From contig NZ_LN681225.1 in the NCBI RefSeq assembly GCF_000953655.1, positions 1,194,001 to 1,258,000 on the forward strand: 64,000 nucleotides of DNA. The letters run 5' to 3'. This DNA comes from Legionella hackeliae (GTDB lineage: Bacteria; Pseudomonadota; Gammaproteobacteria; Legionellales; Legionellaceae). The notes under the pieces are model-generated. The model saw only the letters and a program-made list of their open reading frames with translations, made no database searches and had not been told where the DNA came from. Below, piece after piece: positions 34,359 to 43,905 of this stretch; the first letter of the stretch is position 1; each line of letters starts with the position of its first letter. A program made the position numbers and the translations under genes.

Positions 34359-35312
34359 ATGAGTCGACAATTTTTGGATTTCGAACAACCTATTGAAGAG
34401 CTAAATCAAAAAATTCAAGCATTGCGTATGGTTGGCAATGATAATGAAGTTAACCTAAGTGAAGAGATTGCCCGTCTTGAGACAAAATGTCAGGAATTGA
34501 CAGCAAATATTTTCTCTAATCTGGAGCCCTGGCAAGTTGCCCAAATGGCACGTCATCCATTGCGTCCTCAGACTACAGATTACATAGAGAATATTTTTAC
34601 CGATTTTCAAGAGTTACATGGTGATAGGCATTACTCGTCTGCTCCGGCCATCATTGGTGGTTTAGCACGATTAAATGGTGAGCCGGTAATGGTCTTGGGA
34701 CACCAAAAGGGTAAGAGAACAAAAGAAAAGGTTTACCGAAACTTTGGTATGGCTCGTCCTGAAGAATACCGTAAAGCATTGCGGTTAATGAAACTTGCTG
34801 AAAAATTCAAATTACCGATATTTACTTTTATTGATACAGCAGGTGCTTATCCTGGTATTGGTGCAGAAGAACGTAATCAGTCTGAGGCCATCGCAAGAAA
34901 TTTGCTCGAAATGGCAAAATTAAAAACCATAGTGGTTTGTACAGTGACAGGGGAGGCCGGTTCAGGAGGTGCTCTAGCTATCGGTGTAGGGGATCGGGTC
35001 TTGATGCTCCAGTATGGAATATACTCAGTGATTTCTCCCGAGGGTTGTGCTTCCATTCTCTGGAAAGATGCGGCGAAAGCAAGTGAGGCGGCTCGTGCTA
35101 TGGGTATTACGGCTGATAGAATCATTGAATCTGGTTTAGTGGATGAAGTCATTCCTGAACCTCTAGGCGGTGCTCATCGCAATGTCAATGAAATGTGTCA
35201 GCGCTTAAAAGATGTATTAACGGATGAATTACGAACTTTAAAAACGTTTTCAATGACCGAGCTTTTACAGCAACGGTATGAAAAATTCATGGCGATGGGT
35301 GCTTGTGATTAA
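34359..35312 (+). CDS. accA: Acetyl-CoA carboxylase carboxyltransferase subunit alpha
   Basis: 317 residues, ATG at 34359, the normal AccA length. Markers: [15 protein letters not shown] opening, [48 protein letters not shown] and [17 protein letters not shown]. With AccD it transfers carboxyl from carboxybiotin to acetyl-CoA, the first step of fatty acid synthesis. The biotin ligase gene lies 5 kb away. tilS begins eight bases before the accA stop, a coupling also seen in other gammaproteobacteria. Confidence 0.97.
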   Translation: MSRQFLDFEQPIEELNQKIQALRMVGNDNEVNLSEEIARLETKCQELTANIFSNLEPWQVAQMARHPLRPQTTDYIENIFTDFQELHGDRHYSSAPAIIGGLARLNGEPVMVLGHQKGKRTKEKVYRNFGMARPEEYRKALRLMKLAEKFKLPIFTFIDTAGAYPGIGAEERNQSEAIARNLLEMAKLKTIVVCTVTGEAGSGGALAIGVGDRVLMLQYGIYSVISPEGCASILWKDAAKASEAARAMGITADRIIESGLVDEVIPEPLGGAHRNVNEMCQRLKDVLTDELRTLKTFSMTELLQQRYEKFMAMGACD

Positions 35313-36603
35313 TGGATTATTTGATAGCGAAATTTTACAATCTCTCCAAGGATATCATCGTTTATTCGTAGGTTACAGTGGAGGACTAGACTCCACTGTG
35401 CTTCTTCATGCCCTGTCAAGTTACCCACAACTTCAGCCTAAGCTTACAGCGGTGCATATCAATCATGGGATTAGTCCTAATGCGCAAAACTGGCAAAAGC
35501 AATGCCAGCAATTTTGCGATAGTCTAAAAATACCCCTAATCGTAAAACAAGTTCATTTCAAACGTGATTCCAATGTTGAAGATGCTGCAAGGCGTGCTAG
35601 ATATAAGGTGTTTGCCAGTTTGATTGAAAAAAATGACTGTCTGATTCTTGCTCATCATCTAAATGATCAAGCTGAGACTTTACTATTGCACTTATTACGA
35701 GGAACAGGCATTGATGGCTTGTCAGGGATGTCTTCTTTAAAGAAATTTGCCGAGGGAGTATTACTTCGACCCTTGTTGCATTCCCCACGTAGCACGCTTG
35801 AAACTTATGCGAATGACAATCACTTGCAATGGATTGATGACGAGAGCAATGAAAACACTGCATTTTCTCGGAATTTTTTACGACATCTGGTAATCCCTTT
35901 GCTTGCCTCACGTTGGCCTAAAATTATTAATAACCTGGCGCGTACAAGCAAACATTGCCAACAAGCGCAAGAGAATTTAGAAGATTTGGCAAAAATTGAT
36001 TGTCCTGAACTTGCAGTTATTTCGCCTCAACTCCCTCTTGCCAAACTTCTACCGTTAACTCGAGCTAGACTAACCAATGTATTACGAGTTTGGTTGAAAG
36101 GTAATCAGATTAAATTGCCGTCTACGGCAACCTTTAATCGATTAATTTCTGAAGTGATTCATGCTAGACGAGATGCGAATTCCCAAGTTTCCTGGGGAGA
36201 TAATATTTGTGTCAGACGCTATCAAGACAGATTATATTTAATACTCAAAACGCAAAGTTCTCACTTATCAGTTCGGTGGAATTCTTTTCCTGAGCCTCTC
36301 GATTTAGGTTCGGGTAGGGGGATTTTATCGGCACATTTGACGACTAGAGGGCTTGTTATACCTCCCAATAGCACAATTGAAGTAAAGTTTCGCCAAGGTG
36401 GGGAGACATTGCATTGGCATGGTCAAACCAAACAACTCAAAAAGTTATTTCAAGATTGGCAAATTCCTCCATGGCTTCGTGAAAGCATACCCTTGCTATA
36501 CATTAATCAGGAATTGGCTTGCGTCGTAGGTTACGCGATAAGTGATCATTTTTATAAGGCGGACTCAAAGACCGCGTTTCAACTATTATTAACTTTTAAT
36601 TAA
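35305..36603 (+). CDS. tilS: tRNA(Ile)-lysidine synthase
   Basis: 432 residues from GTG 35305; an ATG at 35278 reads further back into accA. The PP-loop ATPase motif is [15 protein letters not shown] near residues 23-37, followed by [27 protein letters not shown] and [17 protein letters not shown], then the TilS middle and C-terminal domains. It attaches lysine to C34 of tRNA-Ile(CAU) so that it reads AUA. The gene overlaps accA, implying co-transcription. Confidence 0.95.
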   Translation: MINGLFDSEILQSLQGYHRLFVGYSGGLDSTVLLHALSSYPQLQPKLTAVHINHGISPNAQNWQKQCQQFCDSLKIPLIVKQVHFKRDSNVEDAARRARYKVFASLIEKNDCLILAHHLNDQAETLLLHLLRGTGIDGLSGMSSLKKFAEGVLLRPLLHSPRSTLETYANDNHLQWIDDESNENTAFSRNFLRHLVIPLLASRWPKIINNLARTSKHCQQAQENLEDLAKIDCPELAVISPQLPLAKLLPLTRARLTNVLRVWLKGNQIKLPSTATFNRLISEVIHARRDANSQVSWGDNICVRRYQDRLYLILKTQSSHLSVRWNSFPEPLDLGSGRGILSAHLTTRGLVIPPNSTIEVKFRQGGETLHWHGQTKQLKKLFQDWQIPPWLRESIPLLYINQELACVVGYAISDHFYKADSKTAFQLLLTFN

Positions 36604-36684
36604 TTATAGTTAACTGAAAACCCTCTTTATTAACTAAAGTTCAAAATTTAAAATTACCGATATTTCCACTAACAGGTCATTATT

Positions 36685-37878
36685 GTGATTTCAAAATTTC
36701 GTATCGCATGGCTCTTAAGTTATATTTCCATCGCTTCTTTTTCAGCCGCAATTATTACTCCAGGATTGCCTCAAATCCAATTACAATTTGGTTTGGCGAA
36801 TGGTCAGGTCGAGTGGTTAGTGTCTGTTTTCTTGCTTGGCTATGTGGTTGGTCAGCTTATTTATGGTCCACTTGCTAACCGATGGGGGCGAGTAGGAGCT
36901 TTACGCATCGGGTTGAGCATTAATCTTGTAGGGTTGTTGCTCTGCCTGTTAGGATTGGGGCAGTCCAGTTTTTTCTTATTAATCCTGGGACGTTTTATCA
37001 GTGCGCTAGGTGCAGCTAGTGGGCTTGCTTGTACTTATATGTTAATTAATGAATGGTTGCATGAATCGCAACGAGCAACAGCCATGGCTTACAGCATTTT
37101 GTCGTTTACAGTGGGTATCGGGTTTGCCGTTGCTCTTGGTGGTGTTCTCGCTGAGTATTGGCAGTGGTCCCTTTGTCTTATCGTATTACTTATTCATGGT
37201 ATTGTAATGCTAGGGGGAACTTGCTTGTTCAGTGAGACCTTAATAAACGCTCAGCCAATTTATTGGCGAGAGATTATTAATAATTATCACCAGTCTTTAT
37301 CGTCAGGAAAATTAATCATCTTTTCTTTGGTTGTAGGTTTGTGTTCAACCATGGGGTATTGTTTCTCAGCGGCTGGTCCACAAATAGCCAATGACATTTT
37401 ACACCTTAGAATAGTGGATTATGGGTATTGGAATATTCTTAACATGCTTGGCATGCTCCTGGGTGGATTATGGGCAAAGATTTTAATCAATCGCTTTTCA
37501 GCCACACAAGTGATTACTCTGGGATTATTGGGTAGTTTGATGGGGATCTTAAGTCTTGTAGCAATGGTGTTAATTCATTCTGTATCGGCAAGTTGGTTCT
37601 TTTTTAGCACAATGAGTTTTTATCTCTTTGGCGGTCTCTTGTTTACAGGAGGCGCTTTGCTTGCATCGACGGCAATTAAAGATAAAGCAAATGGTTCGGC
37701 AATGATGAGTTTTATTAACATGTCGAGTGCAGCAATAGCGGTGATATTGATGGGGTATATGGATGCAAATCCTTTAAAGGCTTTTGTAGATATTCTAGGA
37801 GGAATGTGGTTGCTGGTTGTTGGTTTGCTCGTTTTCTATTATTGCTTTATTAAATCGATGCCATTACAGGAAGCATAG
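36685..37878 (+). CDS. MFS transporter, Bcr/CflA-like drug efflux
   Basis: 397 residues with GTG start at 36685. Twelve hydrophobic spans. TPGLPQIQLQFGLANGQVEW and the loop 2-3 motif YGPLANRWGRVGALRIG are typical of 12-span drug:H+ antiporters of the Bcr/CflA group. Substrate unknown. It sits alone between tilS (81 bp gap) and a REP-like palindrome. Confidence 0.82.
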   Translation: MISKFRIAWLLSYISIASFSAAIITPGLPQIQLQFGLANGQVEWLVSVFLLGYVVGQLIYGPLANRWGRVGALRIGLSINLVGLLLCLLGLGQSSFFLLILGRFISALGAASGLACTYMLINEWLHESQRATAMAYSILSFTVGIGFAVALGGVLAEYWQWSLCLIVLLIHGIVMLGGTCLFSETLINAQPIYWREIINNYHQSLSSGKLIIFSLVVGLCSTMGYCFSAAGPQIANDILHLRIVDYGYWNILNMLGMLLGGLWAKILINRFSATQVITLGLLGSLMGILSLVAMVLIHSVSASWFFFSTMSFYLFGGLLFTGGALLASTAIKDKANGSAMMSFINMSSAAIAVILMGYMDANPLKAFVDILGGMWLLVVGLLVFYYCFIKSMPLQEA

Positions 37879-37887
37879 TTTATTGGG

Positions 37888-37955
37888 CATTGCGAGCAAC
37901 GCGAAGCAATCCATGCATGGATATCCTGGATTGCTACATTGAGCTCGCAACGATG
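37888..37955. repeat. REP-like palindrome (ATTGCGAGC... family)
   Basis: An imperfect palindrome between the convergent MFS and IQ-motif genes. The left arm starts CATTGCGAGCAACGCGAAGC and the right arm ends TGAGCTCGCAACGATG, with CAATCCA/TGGATTG nearer the centre. The ATTGCGAGC-n-AAGCAATCCA pattern is a dispersed intergenic repeat I recall from many intracellular bacteria. It may serve as a bidirectional terminator here. Confidence 0.75.
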
Positions 37956-37960
37956 TGAGT

Positions 37961-39211
37961 TTATATAGAAAACAGCGGGCCAGCAGAGGTCTTTTCTAAG
38001 TCTATACCTAATTGGCTAGCTGCTGTAGCTGCTTCTGCAGTTTTCATGGGAAAAAATCTTTGTGCGTATCCAAGGGTACAGCCATAAGCCACCGCACTAG
38101 CAATACGCTTAATCAAATTAAGTAAGTAATCGCTCCAACTTAAATCTCTTTCGAGTGTTGGAATTGCAGCAGTAATTAGAGTTTGTGCTTGTTGAATATA
38201 ACTCGTGAAATCTTGTGAAGCCCTGGGTTGTGTAACAACCTTCTCCAAGTTTTGAGTTAATTGCCTGTGCAAATTTAACGCTTTTTGTTTTGCTTGCGGA
38301 TGGTGTTTACCTATAGTTTCAATTTTCGTCTTAAATTCATCTAAAATTGAATGAATTGCTTTATTCTGTATGCGTTTTTCTTTTTCCTTTTGTAGTTCTG
38401 TCCCTGATTTCAGGAAAACAGTTTCTGGAATGCCATGTGATGGGCATCGATCGGTCTCGACAGACAATTCTGGCTTTAAAACTTCAATGTTTTCTCTCAG
38501 CTGTTCAATAAATTCGTCATTGATACAATGTTCTATGTTAGAGGGGTAGGCATAGACTTTTTTTATGCCATGGAGATCTAATATATTTTTTATGACTTTT
38601 AGCAGATGTGGGTCAGCCCAGCTTTGACCAATAATTGACATATGTTTAATGGTGGATAAAACATACGACAAACCGTGTTGCTCAACAAGTCTTTTCATAA
38701 AATTATTGGGATCTTGCTTTTCATACTGAAACAGGGGTTGATACTCATTATAAGCATTGTCTGGAATAACATGATACAACTCAGTATTTTGGGCCAAAAA
38801 TTCGGAAAAAACCTTTAGAAATTTAGCCTCTTTAGTCTCCATAATCACGTTATTCGCGGTCTCATCGATGAATATTGATTTTTCTATTAAATCTCGAAGT
38901 TTTCGCCAGAATGCCAATACTTTTTCACTATTATCAATAATGATAAGCTTAGGGGTCTCTACGCGATTTCCTAGCTGACAGATTAAATATAGGGATCTTA
39001 GGACCGAGGTTCCGACTAGGGCGATCTTCTCTTTGTTTGCTTTATACGTTTCAGGTAAATTTATTATTGGCTCGTTTCCTACCAGAAATGCTTTATATTC
39101 CGTTAAGCTAGACTTTGGAGCTTGTTTAATTCCATATTTTTTTCTTGCTAAATGGCCTCTAACATGGCGTTGTATACGAATTGCTGCTTCTTTATCGGTA
39201 ATAATGGGCAT
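37961..39211 (-). CDS. IQ-motif protein of unknown function (effector candidate)
   Basis: 416 residues, ATG at 39211. At residues 13-23 it has IQRHVRGHLAR, an exact match to the eukaryotic calmodulin-binding IQ pattern (I/L-Q-x3-R-G-x3-R) within a basic helix. Residues 60-220 look like a Rossmann-type domain (KIALVGTSVLRSLYLICQLG, then PKLIIIDNSEKVLAFWRKL), similar in pattern to methyltransferase-like or nucleotide-binding folds. Residues 270-370 are charged helices. No signal peptide; a weak hydrophobic stretch near 375-390 (IASAVAYGCTLGYAQ). I do not recognise a family. IQ motifs are rare in bacteria, which suggests action in a eukaryotic host. Confidence 0.75.
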   Translation of the reverse strand: MPIITDKEAAIRIQRHVRGHLARKKYGIKQAPKSSLTEYKAFLVGNEPIINLPETYKANKEKIALVGTSVLRSLYLICQLGNRVETPKLIIIDNSEKVLAFWRKLRDLIEKSIFIDETANNVIMETKEAKFLKVFSEFLAQNTELYHVIPDNAYNEYQPLFQYEKQDPNNFMKRLVEQHGLSYVLSTIKHMSIIGQSWADPHLLKVIKNILDLHGIKKVYAYPSNIEHCINDEFIEQLRENIEVLKPELSVETDRCPSHGIPETVFLKSGTELQKEKEKRIQNKAIHSILDEFKTKIETIGKHHPQAKQKALNLHRQLTQNLEKVVTQPRASQDFTSYIQQAQTLITAAIPTLERDLSWSDYLLNLIKRIASAVAYGCTLGYAQRFFPMKTAEAATAASQLGIDLEKTSAGPLFSI

Positions 39212-39317
39212 GTTTAATTACTAGCGTGCAATAAATATAAACAAGCATACACTTGTAACCTTAAGTGGGTATTAACAATTGATAATGCACTTGCTCTCTA
39301 CGAAAGGGAATCTGCTG

Positions 39318-39394
39318 CCTACATCCTGCCGTTTGTCCGCGGGATGTAGTTTATTCAACCACTTAGATCCCGCGGACAAGCCGCGGTACGTAGG
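39318..39394. repeat. REP-like palindrome related to the 153-bp array
   Basis: Inner arms are perfect: 39333-39345 TTGTCCGCGGGAT with 39367-39379 ATCCCGCGGACAA. The outer ends CCTAC (39318) and GTAGG (39394) also pair. TTGTCCGCGGGAT is identical to the core of the repeats at 29821-30690, so this is a dispersed family. It lies in the 374-bp gene-free gap between the IQ-motif gene and sdaA. Confidence 0.85.
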
Positions 39395-39400
39395 ATAGTT

Positions 39401-39481
39401 AGTCCGAGGTAGGGGTTACAGTAGTCCCGAGGTAGGGGTTACAGTAGTCCCGAGGTAGGGGTTACAGTAGTCCGAGGTAGA
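39401..39481. repeat. 23-bp minisatellite, about 3.5 copies
   Basis: The unit is GAGGTAGGGGTTACAGTAGTCCC with CCGAGGT starting at 39404, 39427, 39450 and 39472 (periods 23, 23, 22). The last copy degenerates after GAGGTAGAG. It begins seven bases after the palindrome at 39394. Such short perfect arrays usually vary in copy number between isolates. The rest of the gap to sdaA (39482-39585) shows no gene. Confidence 0.9.
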
Positions 39482-39585
39482 GTAAAGAATATTCCGGACA
39501 TAGGAATAAAGAATAATATGGATAAACAATCCATTAAACGCGATGTTCTTCAGATTATTCGACCCAATCAAATTCTAAAGAAGCA

Positions 39586-40962
39586 TTAACATTCTGGATG
39601 ATTAACAGCCAATCCACCCATGGAGGTTTCTTTATAAATACTTTGCATGTCTTTACCAGTTTCTCTCATCGTACGAATCACTTTGTCTAATGAGATTTGA
39701 TGCTGGCCATCACCAATTAACGCCATGCGAGAAGCATTGACTGCTTTTACTGCACCCATCGCATTGCGTTCAATGCAAGGAATTTGCACTAAACCCATGA
39801 CTGGGTCGCAAGTCATGCCAAGATGATGCTCCATTGCAATTTCAGCTGCATTCTCAATTTGCTCAATGGTTCCGCCTAATACTGCGGTAAGGCCGGCTGC
39901 TGCCATAGAGGAGGCAACACCTACTTCGCCCTGACATCCTACTTCGGCACCGGAAATAGAAGCCCCTTCTTTATAAAGGATACCGATGGCTGCTGCAGTT
40001 AAAAAATAAGTATAAATATCTTCTTTGCTCCAACGATCATGCGCCTCTTGGCAATAGCGTAATACGGCGGGGATAATACCTGCGGCACCATTTGTGGGGG
40101 CGGTGACAATTCGGCCTCCTGCGGCATTTTCTTCATTGACTGCCATAGCGAACAAATTAAGCTTGTTCATGATATCGGATTGCTCAAAGACACTGGGTAC
40201 GCCTTTGTGCTCAACCAATTTTCGGTATAAATCAGGCGCTCTTCGCTTAAGATTTAAACCGCCAGGTAGATTGCCTGGATGTTTGCAGCCGTTTTCAATG
40301 CATTCATCCATTACTTTAGCAATCGCAAGAATACCGGCATGAATTTCTTCATGGGTTCGCCAGGTTAATTCATTGGCCATCATAAGTTCTGCGATTGTCA
40401 TTTTGTTGTCATAGCAACGTGTTAAGAGCTGTTTCGCAGTTTTAAAGGGGAAAGGGGGAGGGCTATTTTCACCAGATGCGTGATCAAATGCTTCTTCAGT
40501 GGTAATAAAACCACCACCTATAGAATAATAAACTTGAGCAAGAAGTGTATTTCCAGCAGCATCGTAGGCTGTAAAACGCATGCCATTGCTGTGTTTTGGT
40601 AATAATTCTTTTTGTAAAAATAAAAAATCAGTCGTTTCTGTGAACGGAATATTTTTCTCACCTGCCAGAGACAGTGTTTTTAAGCTAAGAATTTCCTGCA
40701 TACGAGGGACCATACTCTCAGGATTTACAGTCTCGGGGGCCTTGCCCTCTAAACCGTTAAGGATAGCCTTATCGGTACCGTGGCCTTTTCCTGTCAATGC
40801 AAGTGAACCGTAAAGCTCAATCTTGACACGCTCGGTTTGATCAAATTTTTTCTCTTTGATAAGTAGATCCAAAAAAGCGTTAGCAGCAAGCATAGGGCCG
40901 ACTGTATGCGAGCTCGATGGGCCAATACCTATGGAAAACAAATCAAATACGCTAATACTCAT
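39586..40962 (-). CDS. sdaA: L-serine dehydratase, single-chain iron-sulfur type
   Basis: 458 residues, ATG at 40962, the length of E. coli SdaA/SdaB. N-terminal beta domain starts [21 protein letters not shown]. The C-terminal alpha domain has [51 protein letters not shown] with the cysteines that ligate the [4Fe-4S] cluster. It deaminates serine to pyruvate. Legionella feeds largely on amino acids, so this is a central catabolic enzyme. PpsA, encoded later in the window, can return its pyruvate to gluconeogenesis. Confidence 0.96.
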   Translation of the reverse strand: MSISVFDLFSIGIGPSSSHTVGPMLAANAFLDLLIKEKKFDQTERVKIELYGSLALTGKGHGTDKAILNGLEGKAPETVNPESMVPRMQEILSLKTLSLAGEKNIPFTETTDFLFLQKELLPKHSNGMRFTAYDAAGNTLLAQVYYSIGGGFITTEEAFDHASGENSPPPFPFKTAKQLLTRCYDNKMTIAELMMANELTWRTHEEIHAGILAIAKVMDECIENGCKHPGNLPGGLNLKRRAPDLYRKLVEHKGVPSVFEQSDIMNKLNLFAMAVNEENAAGGRIVTAPTNGAAGIIPAVLRYCQEAHDRWSKEDIYTYFLTAAAIGILYKEGASISGAEVGCQGEVGVASSMAAAGLTAVLGGTIEQIENAAEIAMEHHLGMTCDPVMGLVQIPCIERNAMGAVKAVNASRMALIGDGQHQISLDKVIRTMRETGKDMQSIYKETSMGGLAVNHPEC

Positions 40963-41166
40963 TCAAGGGACTCAGTGGTTTAAATAACGTCAATTTTAGA
41001 AGGAAAATTGCACACAAACAATAAAAATGTGGGTTTATAGTATAAGATTAGTCGAAAAATGTGGGGCTTTAGGATTTTACCCTAGTAATTTTAATTATTT
41101 TTAGGCAGAATGGTTGGGCATTTTTGCATGTTCTATTCTGGACCAAAGACAAAAGGGGAATTGTTT

Positions 41167-41916
41167 ATGAAGATGAGACTGGTCGCTGCAGCTGTCATAG
41201 GTTTGACAATGTCAACGGCAATCATTGCCGCTGATGCATCAGCTACTGCTACAACTGCGCCTGCAACTTCTGCTACACCTGCAACATCATTAAATAGCGA
41301 CATGGATAAACTGTCTTATAGTATTGGTGCTGATTTAGGTAAGAATTTTAAAAAGCAAGGTATCGATATTAGCCCTGCTGCTATGGCTAAAGGTTTGCAA
41401 GATGGCATGAGTGGCGGTCAATTGCTGTTAACTGAACAGCAAATGAAAGATGTATTGAATAAATTCCAAAAAGATTTAATGGCTAAGCGTAATGCAGATT
41501 TCAATAAAAAAGCTGAAGAAAACAAAGCTAAGGGCGATGCCTTTTTAAATCAAAATAAAGCTAAAGATGGCGTAGTGAGTTTACCAAGTGGTTTGCAATA
41601 CAAAATTTTGCAAAAGGGTGACGGCGCTAAACCTTCTAAAGATGATACTGTTACCGTTGAATACACTGGTACATTAATTGATGGTCAGGTTTTTGATAGT
41701 ACTGACCGAACTGGCAAGCCAGCTACGTTCAAAGTATCACAAGTTATCCCTGGCTGGACTGAAGCACTACAATTGATGCCTGCTGGCTCAACTTGGGAAG
41801 TTTATGTTCCTGCTGATTTAGCCTATGGTCCTCGCAGTGTTGGTGGCCCAATTGGTCCAAATGAGACTTTAATTTTCAAAATTCATTTAATCTCTGTAAA
41901 AAAATCTGACGCTTAA
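41167..41916 (+). CDS. mip: Macrophage infectivity potentiator (FKBP-type peptidyl-prolyl isomerase)
   Basis: 249 residues from ATG 41167, with AGGGGA upstream; in-frame codons back to 41110 do not match Mip. A signal peptide (about 1-21, [19 protein letters not shown]) is followed by an Ala/Thr/Pro-rich linker, the dimerisation domain starting [16 protein letters not shown], a long connecting helix ([15 protein letters not shown]) and the C-terminal FKBP domain ([49 protein letters not shown]). It is a surface-exposed homodimeric isomerase needed for efficient macrophage infection. The A/T/P linker is about ten residues longer than I recall in L. pneumophila. Confidence 0.97.
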   Translation: MKMRLVAAAVIGLTMSTAIIAADASATATTAPATSATPATSLNSDMDKLSYSIGADLGKNFKKQGIDISPAAMAKGLQDGMSGGQLLLTEQQMKDVLNKFQKDLMAKRNADFNKKAEENKAKGDAFLNQNKAKDGVVSLPSGLQYKILQKGDGAKPSKDDTVTVEYTGTLIDGQVFDSTDRTGKPATFKVSQVIPGWTEALQLMPAGSTWEVYVPADLAYGPRSVGGPIGPNETLIFKIHLISVKKSDA

Positions 41917-41924
41917 AAAGCAAC

Positions 41925-41955
41925 GCTCCTGGTCCTAGCCAGGAGCAATTTTATT
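41925..41955 (+). terminator. Intrinsic terminator after mip
   Basis: A perfect 8-bp stem GCTCCTGG (41925-41932) with CCAGGAGC (41939-41946), six-base loop, is followed by AATTTTATT. It begins nine bases after the mip stop and makes mip monocistronic. Confidence 0.85.
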
Positions 41956-42101
41956 GAATTCTTAATCTTGCTTGTTCCAGCCAATTCCATTCATATGTCG
42001 GTATTAACTCTATGAGGTTGCCAATATTTTTAGTAAATTGCGCCTGATTCAATGAGTAACATTAAGAATTTAATCGATAGAATTTATATTGAGTATTCTC
42101 T

Positions 42102-43355
42102 ATGAATAAACGGTTATTAATCATTTTTTTATTAGGATTTTCTTCAGGACTTCCGTTAGCTTTGATTACTGGAACCTTGCAGGCTTGGTATGCTGATGTA
42201 GGGATGTCGGTATTGGCAACAGGCATGTTGAGCCTCATCAGCTTACCCTATGCTTATCGTATTGCCTGGGGACCTTTGTTAGATCGCTATTCATTGTTAC
42301 CTATGGGCAGAAGACGAGGCTGGATTTTTGTTATGCAGTTTGGTTTATTAATTGGCTTTAATGCGATGGCCTGGTTTTCACCACAAACCTCCCCTGAGGT
42401 GATGGCGGTTTTGGCATTTTTGATGGCTTGCTTCTCTGCAACACAAGATGTAGCAATCGATGCGCAACGAGTAGAATATTTATCAACCAATGAACATGGT
42501 TTGGGTGCTTCGATGGCTGTTTTTGGATATCGCCTGGCACTTTTGATTGCAGGCGGTCTTGCACTGGTGATTGCTAAACATCTTGGTTGGGCGTTTACCT
42601 ACAGGCTGATGGGATGTTTAATGTTGATTGGTATTTTTGCCACATTGTGGAGTTCAGAGCCGCCAAAAGAAGCCAGTCAATATACCAATTTTGTGGATTC
42701 TTTTATTGCTCCAATTAAAGAGCTATTAACGCGTCGCGGCATAATTCCCCTGTTATGTTTTATTTTGTTTTACAAGTTAGGTGAAGCATTTACAGCGACC
42801 ACAAGTGGTATCGTGATGCCTTTTTTAATTCAAGGAGTGGGTTTCTCGCTTGATACAATAGGCTATGTGAATAAAATGATAGGTATTAGCTCCATACTTG
42901 TAGGTGGTTTGGTTGCAGGTATTGTTCTAATGCGTTGTTCACTCTTTAGTGCACTGCTTGTTTTTGGTTTGATCCAGGCGGCAACGAATATTTTATTTAT
43001 TTTATTAGCTATTGTCGGAAAAAATCTAGCATTATTTGCTACTGCAGTCGTCTGCGATAATTTTGCAGCAGGTTTGGGATCGACTGCCTTGGTTGCTTTA
43101 TTTATGCGATTGGTTAACAAGTCATTTACGGGAACACAATTTTCTCTGCTGGTTGCTGTTTCTACCTTACCGCGAATTTTCTCGGGCCCACTGGCTGCGA
43201 TGTTACAGATGTGGCTTGGTTGGATAGGACTCTATCAATTGTCTTTTCTTCTTGCGTTAGGATTTGTTCCCTTTCTATTTATGATTAAAGAGCAAACGAA
43301 ACTTATCGATGAAGTTAATTTCTCTGAGAGAGAAGCGATTCGTGTAGTTCATTAG
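42102..43355 (+). CDS. AmpG-family muropeptide permease (MFS)
   Basis: 417 residues, ATG at 42102. Twelve spans with AmpG hallmarks: FLLGFSSGLPLALITGTLQAW opening in short pieces (GFSSGLPLALI), SLPYAYRIAWGPLLDRY, GRRRGWI, and CFSATQDVAIDAQRVE near 110-125. AmpG imports GlcNAc-anhydroMurNAc peptides for wall recycling, which also signals to AmpC regulation. Legionella genomes carry several AmpG-like genes, so the exact substrate is not certain. Confidence 0.85.
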   Translation: MNKRLLIIFLLGFSSGLPLALITGTLQAWYADVGMSVLATGMLSLISLPYAYRIAWGPLLDRYSLLPMGRRRGWIFVMQFGLLIGFNAMAWFSPQTSPEVMAVLAFLMACFSATQDVAIDAQRVEYLSTNEHGLGASMAVFGYRLALLIAGGLALVIAKHLGWAFTYRLMGCLMLIGIFATLWSSEPPKEASQYTNFVDSFIAPIKELLTRRGIIPLLCFILFYKLGEAFTATTSGIVMPFLIQGVGFSLDTIGYVNKMIGISSILVGGLVAGIVLMRCSLFSALLVFGLIQAATNILFILLAIVGKNLALFATAVVCDNFAAGLGSTALVALFMRLVNKSFTGTQFSLLVAVSTLPRIFSGPLAAMLQMWLGWIGLYQLSFLLALGFVPFLFMIKEQTKLIDEVNFSEREAIRVVH

Positions 43356-43367
43356 AGGATGGTTTAT

Positions 43368-43385
43368 CCTGCGCATTTGCGCAGG
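43368..43385 (+). terminator. Hairpin after the ampG-like gene
   Basis: CCTGCGC (43368-43374) pairs with GCGCAGG (43379-43385) across a four-base ATTT loop, 13 bases after the stop. It lacks a clear T-run, so termination is likely but not certain. Confidence 0.5.
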
Positions 43386-43648
43386 AATCATCAGATCAGA
43401 TCTATAAATAAATATCACTGATATCAATAGGATGATAAGCATTCCATAATTTAATAATCAAATCATCCATGGCAGCCTGCACTTTTATGAAAATTTATTT
43501 TTTACAAAATCTACATCTACCGAGCAATCATCAACGCGACCAAATTCGGATGAATCGATAAGGACGTTGGGGTAATTTTAAAATTGAGTTGTTGCTTGAA
43601 AGAAAAATCTTTTATGTGCAAGTGCATATATCTTTTATGCACTATTAA

Positions 43649-43735
43649 TGGTACCGAGGGTGGGACTCGAACCCACACGGTGTCACCACCACCGGATTTT
43701 GAATCCGGCGCGTCTACCAATTCCGCCACCCCGGC
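43649..43735 (-). tRNA. tRNA-Leu (anticodon CAA)
   Basis: 87 bases on the - strand including encoded CCA (TGG at 43649-43651). The acceptor stem is GCCGGGG/CCTCGGT, the D-arm has GGCGGAATTGGTAGACGC, the anticodon stem-loop is CCGGA-TTCAAAA-TCCGG with anticodon CAA, then a long variable arm (GGTGGTGACACC) and a T-arm with GGTTCGAGTCCC. The long variable arm and the CAA anticodon identify tRNA-Leu reading UUG. No integrase is next to it. Confidence 0.97.
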
Positions 43736-43745
43736 ACAGGCGGCC

Positions 43746-43773
43746 ATTATAACAAAGAAATAGTTTGTTACAA
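43746..43773 (-). promoter_or_regulatory. Sigma-70 promoter of tRNA-Leu
   Basis: On the - strand TTGTAA (43768-43773) and TATAAT (43746-43751) are separated by 16 bases. The -10 box ends about ten bases before the mature 5' end of the tRNA, as expected. Confidence 0.75.
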
Positions 43774-43872
43774 TGGGAAAAATATAAATTATTTCTTTTA
43801 TTTCCATCTCCTGCATGCATAATCAGCTGGAACTATCGAAACCTTTGCAATACAGGTTTATTATTTGAATAG

Positions 43873-43889
43873 CAGGAAACTGTTTCCTG
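43873..43889. promoter_or_regulatory. 17-base perfect palindrome upstream of the small exported protein
   Basis: CAGGAAAC, a central T, and GTTTCCTG form an 8+1+8 palindrome ending 16 bases before the GTG start. Size and place fit a repressor site or a short mRNA hairpin just above the ribosome site. Confidence 0.4.
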
Positions 43890-43905
43890 TTCATGGAGAG
43901 AAGAC

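Noticed and set aside
39401-39481. Small CRISPR array
   Set aside because: The 23-bp units abut with no spacers, so this is a minisatellite.
43621-43643. Terminator for tRNA-Leu
   Set aside because: AGTGCATA and TATGCACT can pair just downstream of the tRNA, but the stem is AT-rich and a T-run comes only some 20 bases later, so I do not call it.
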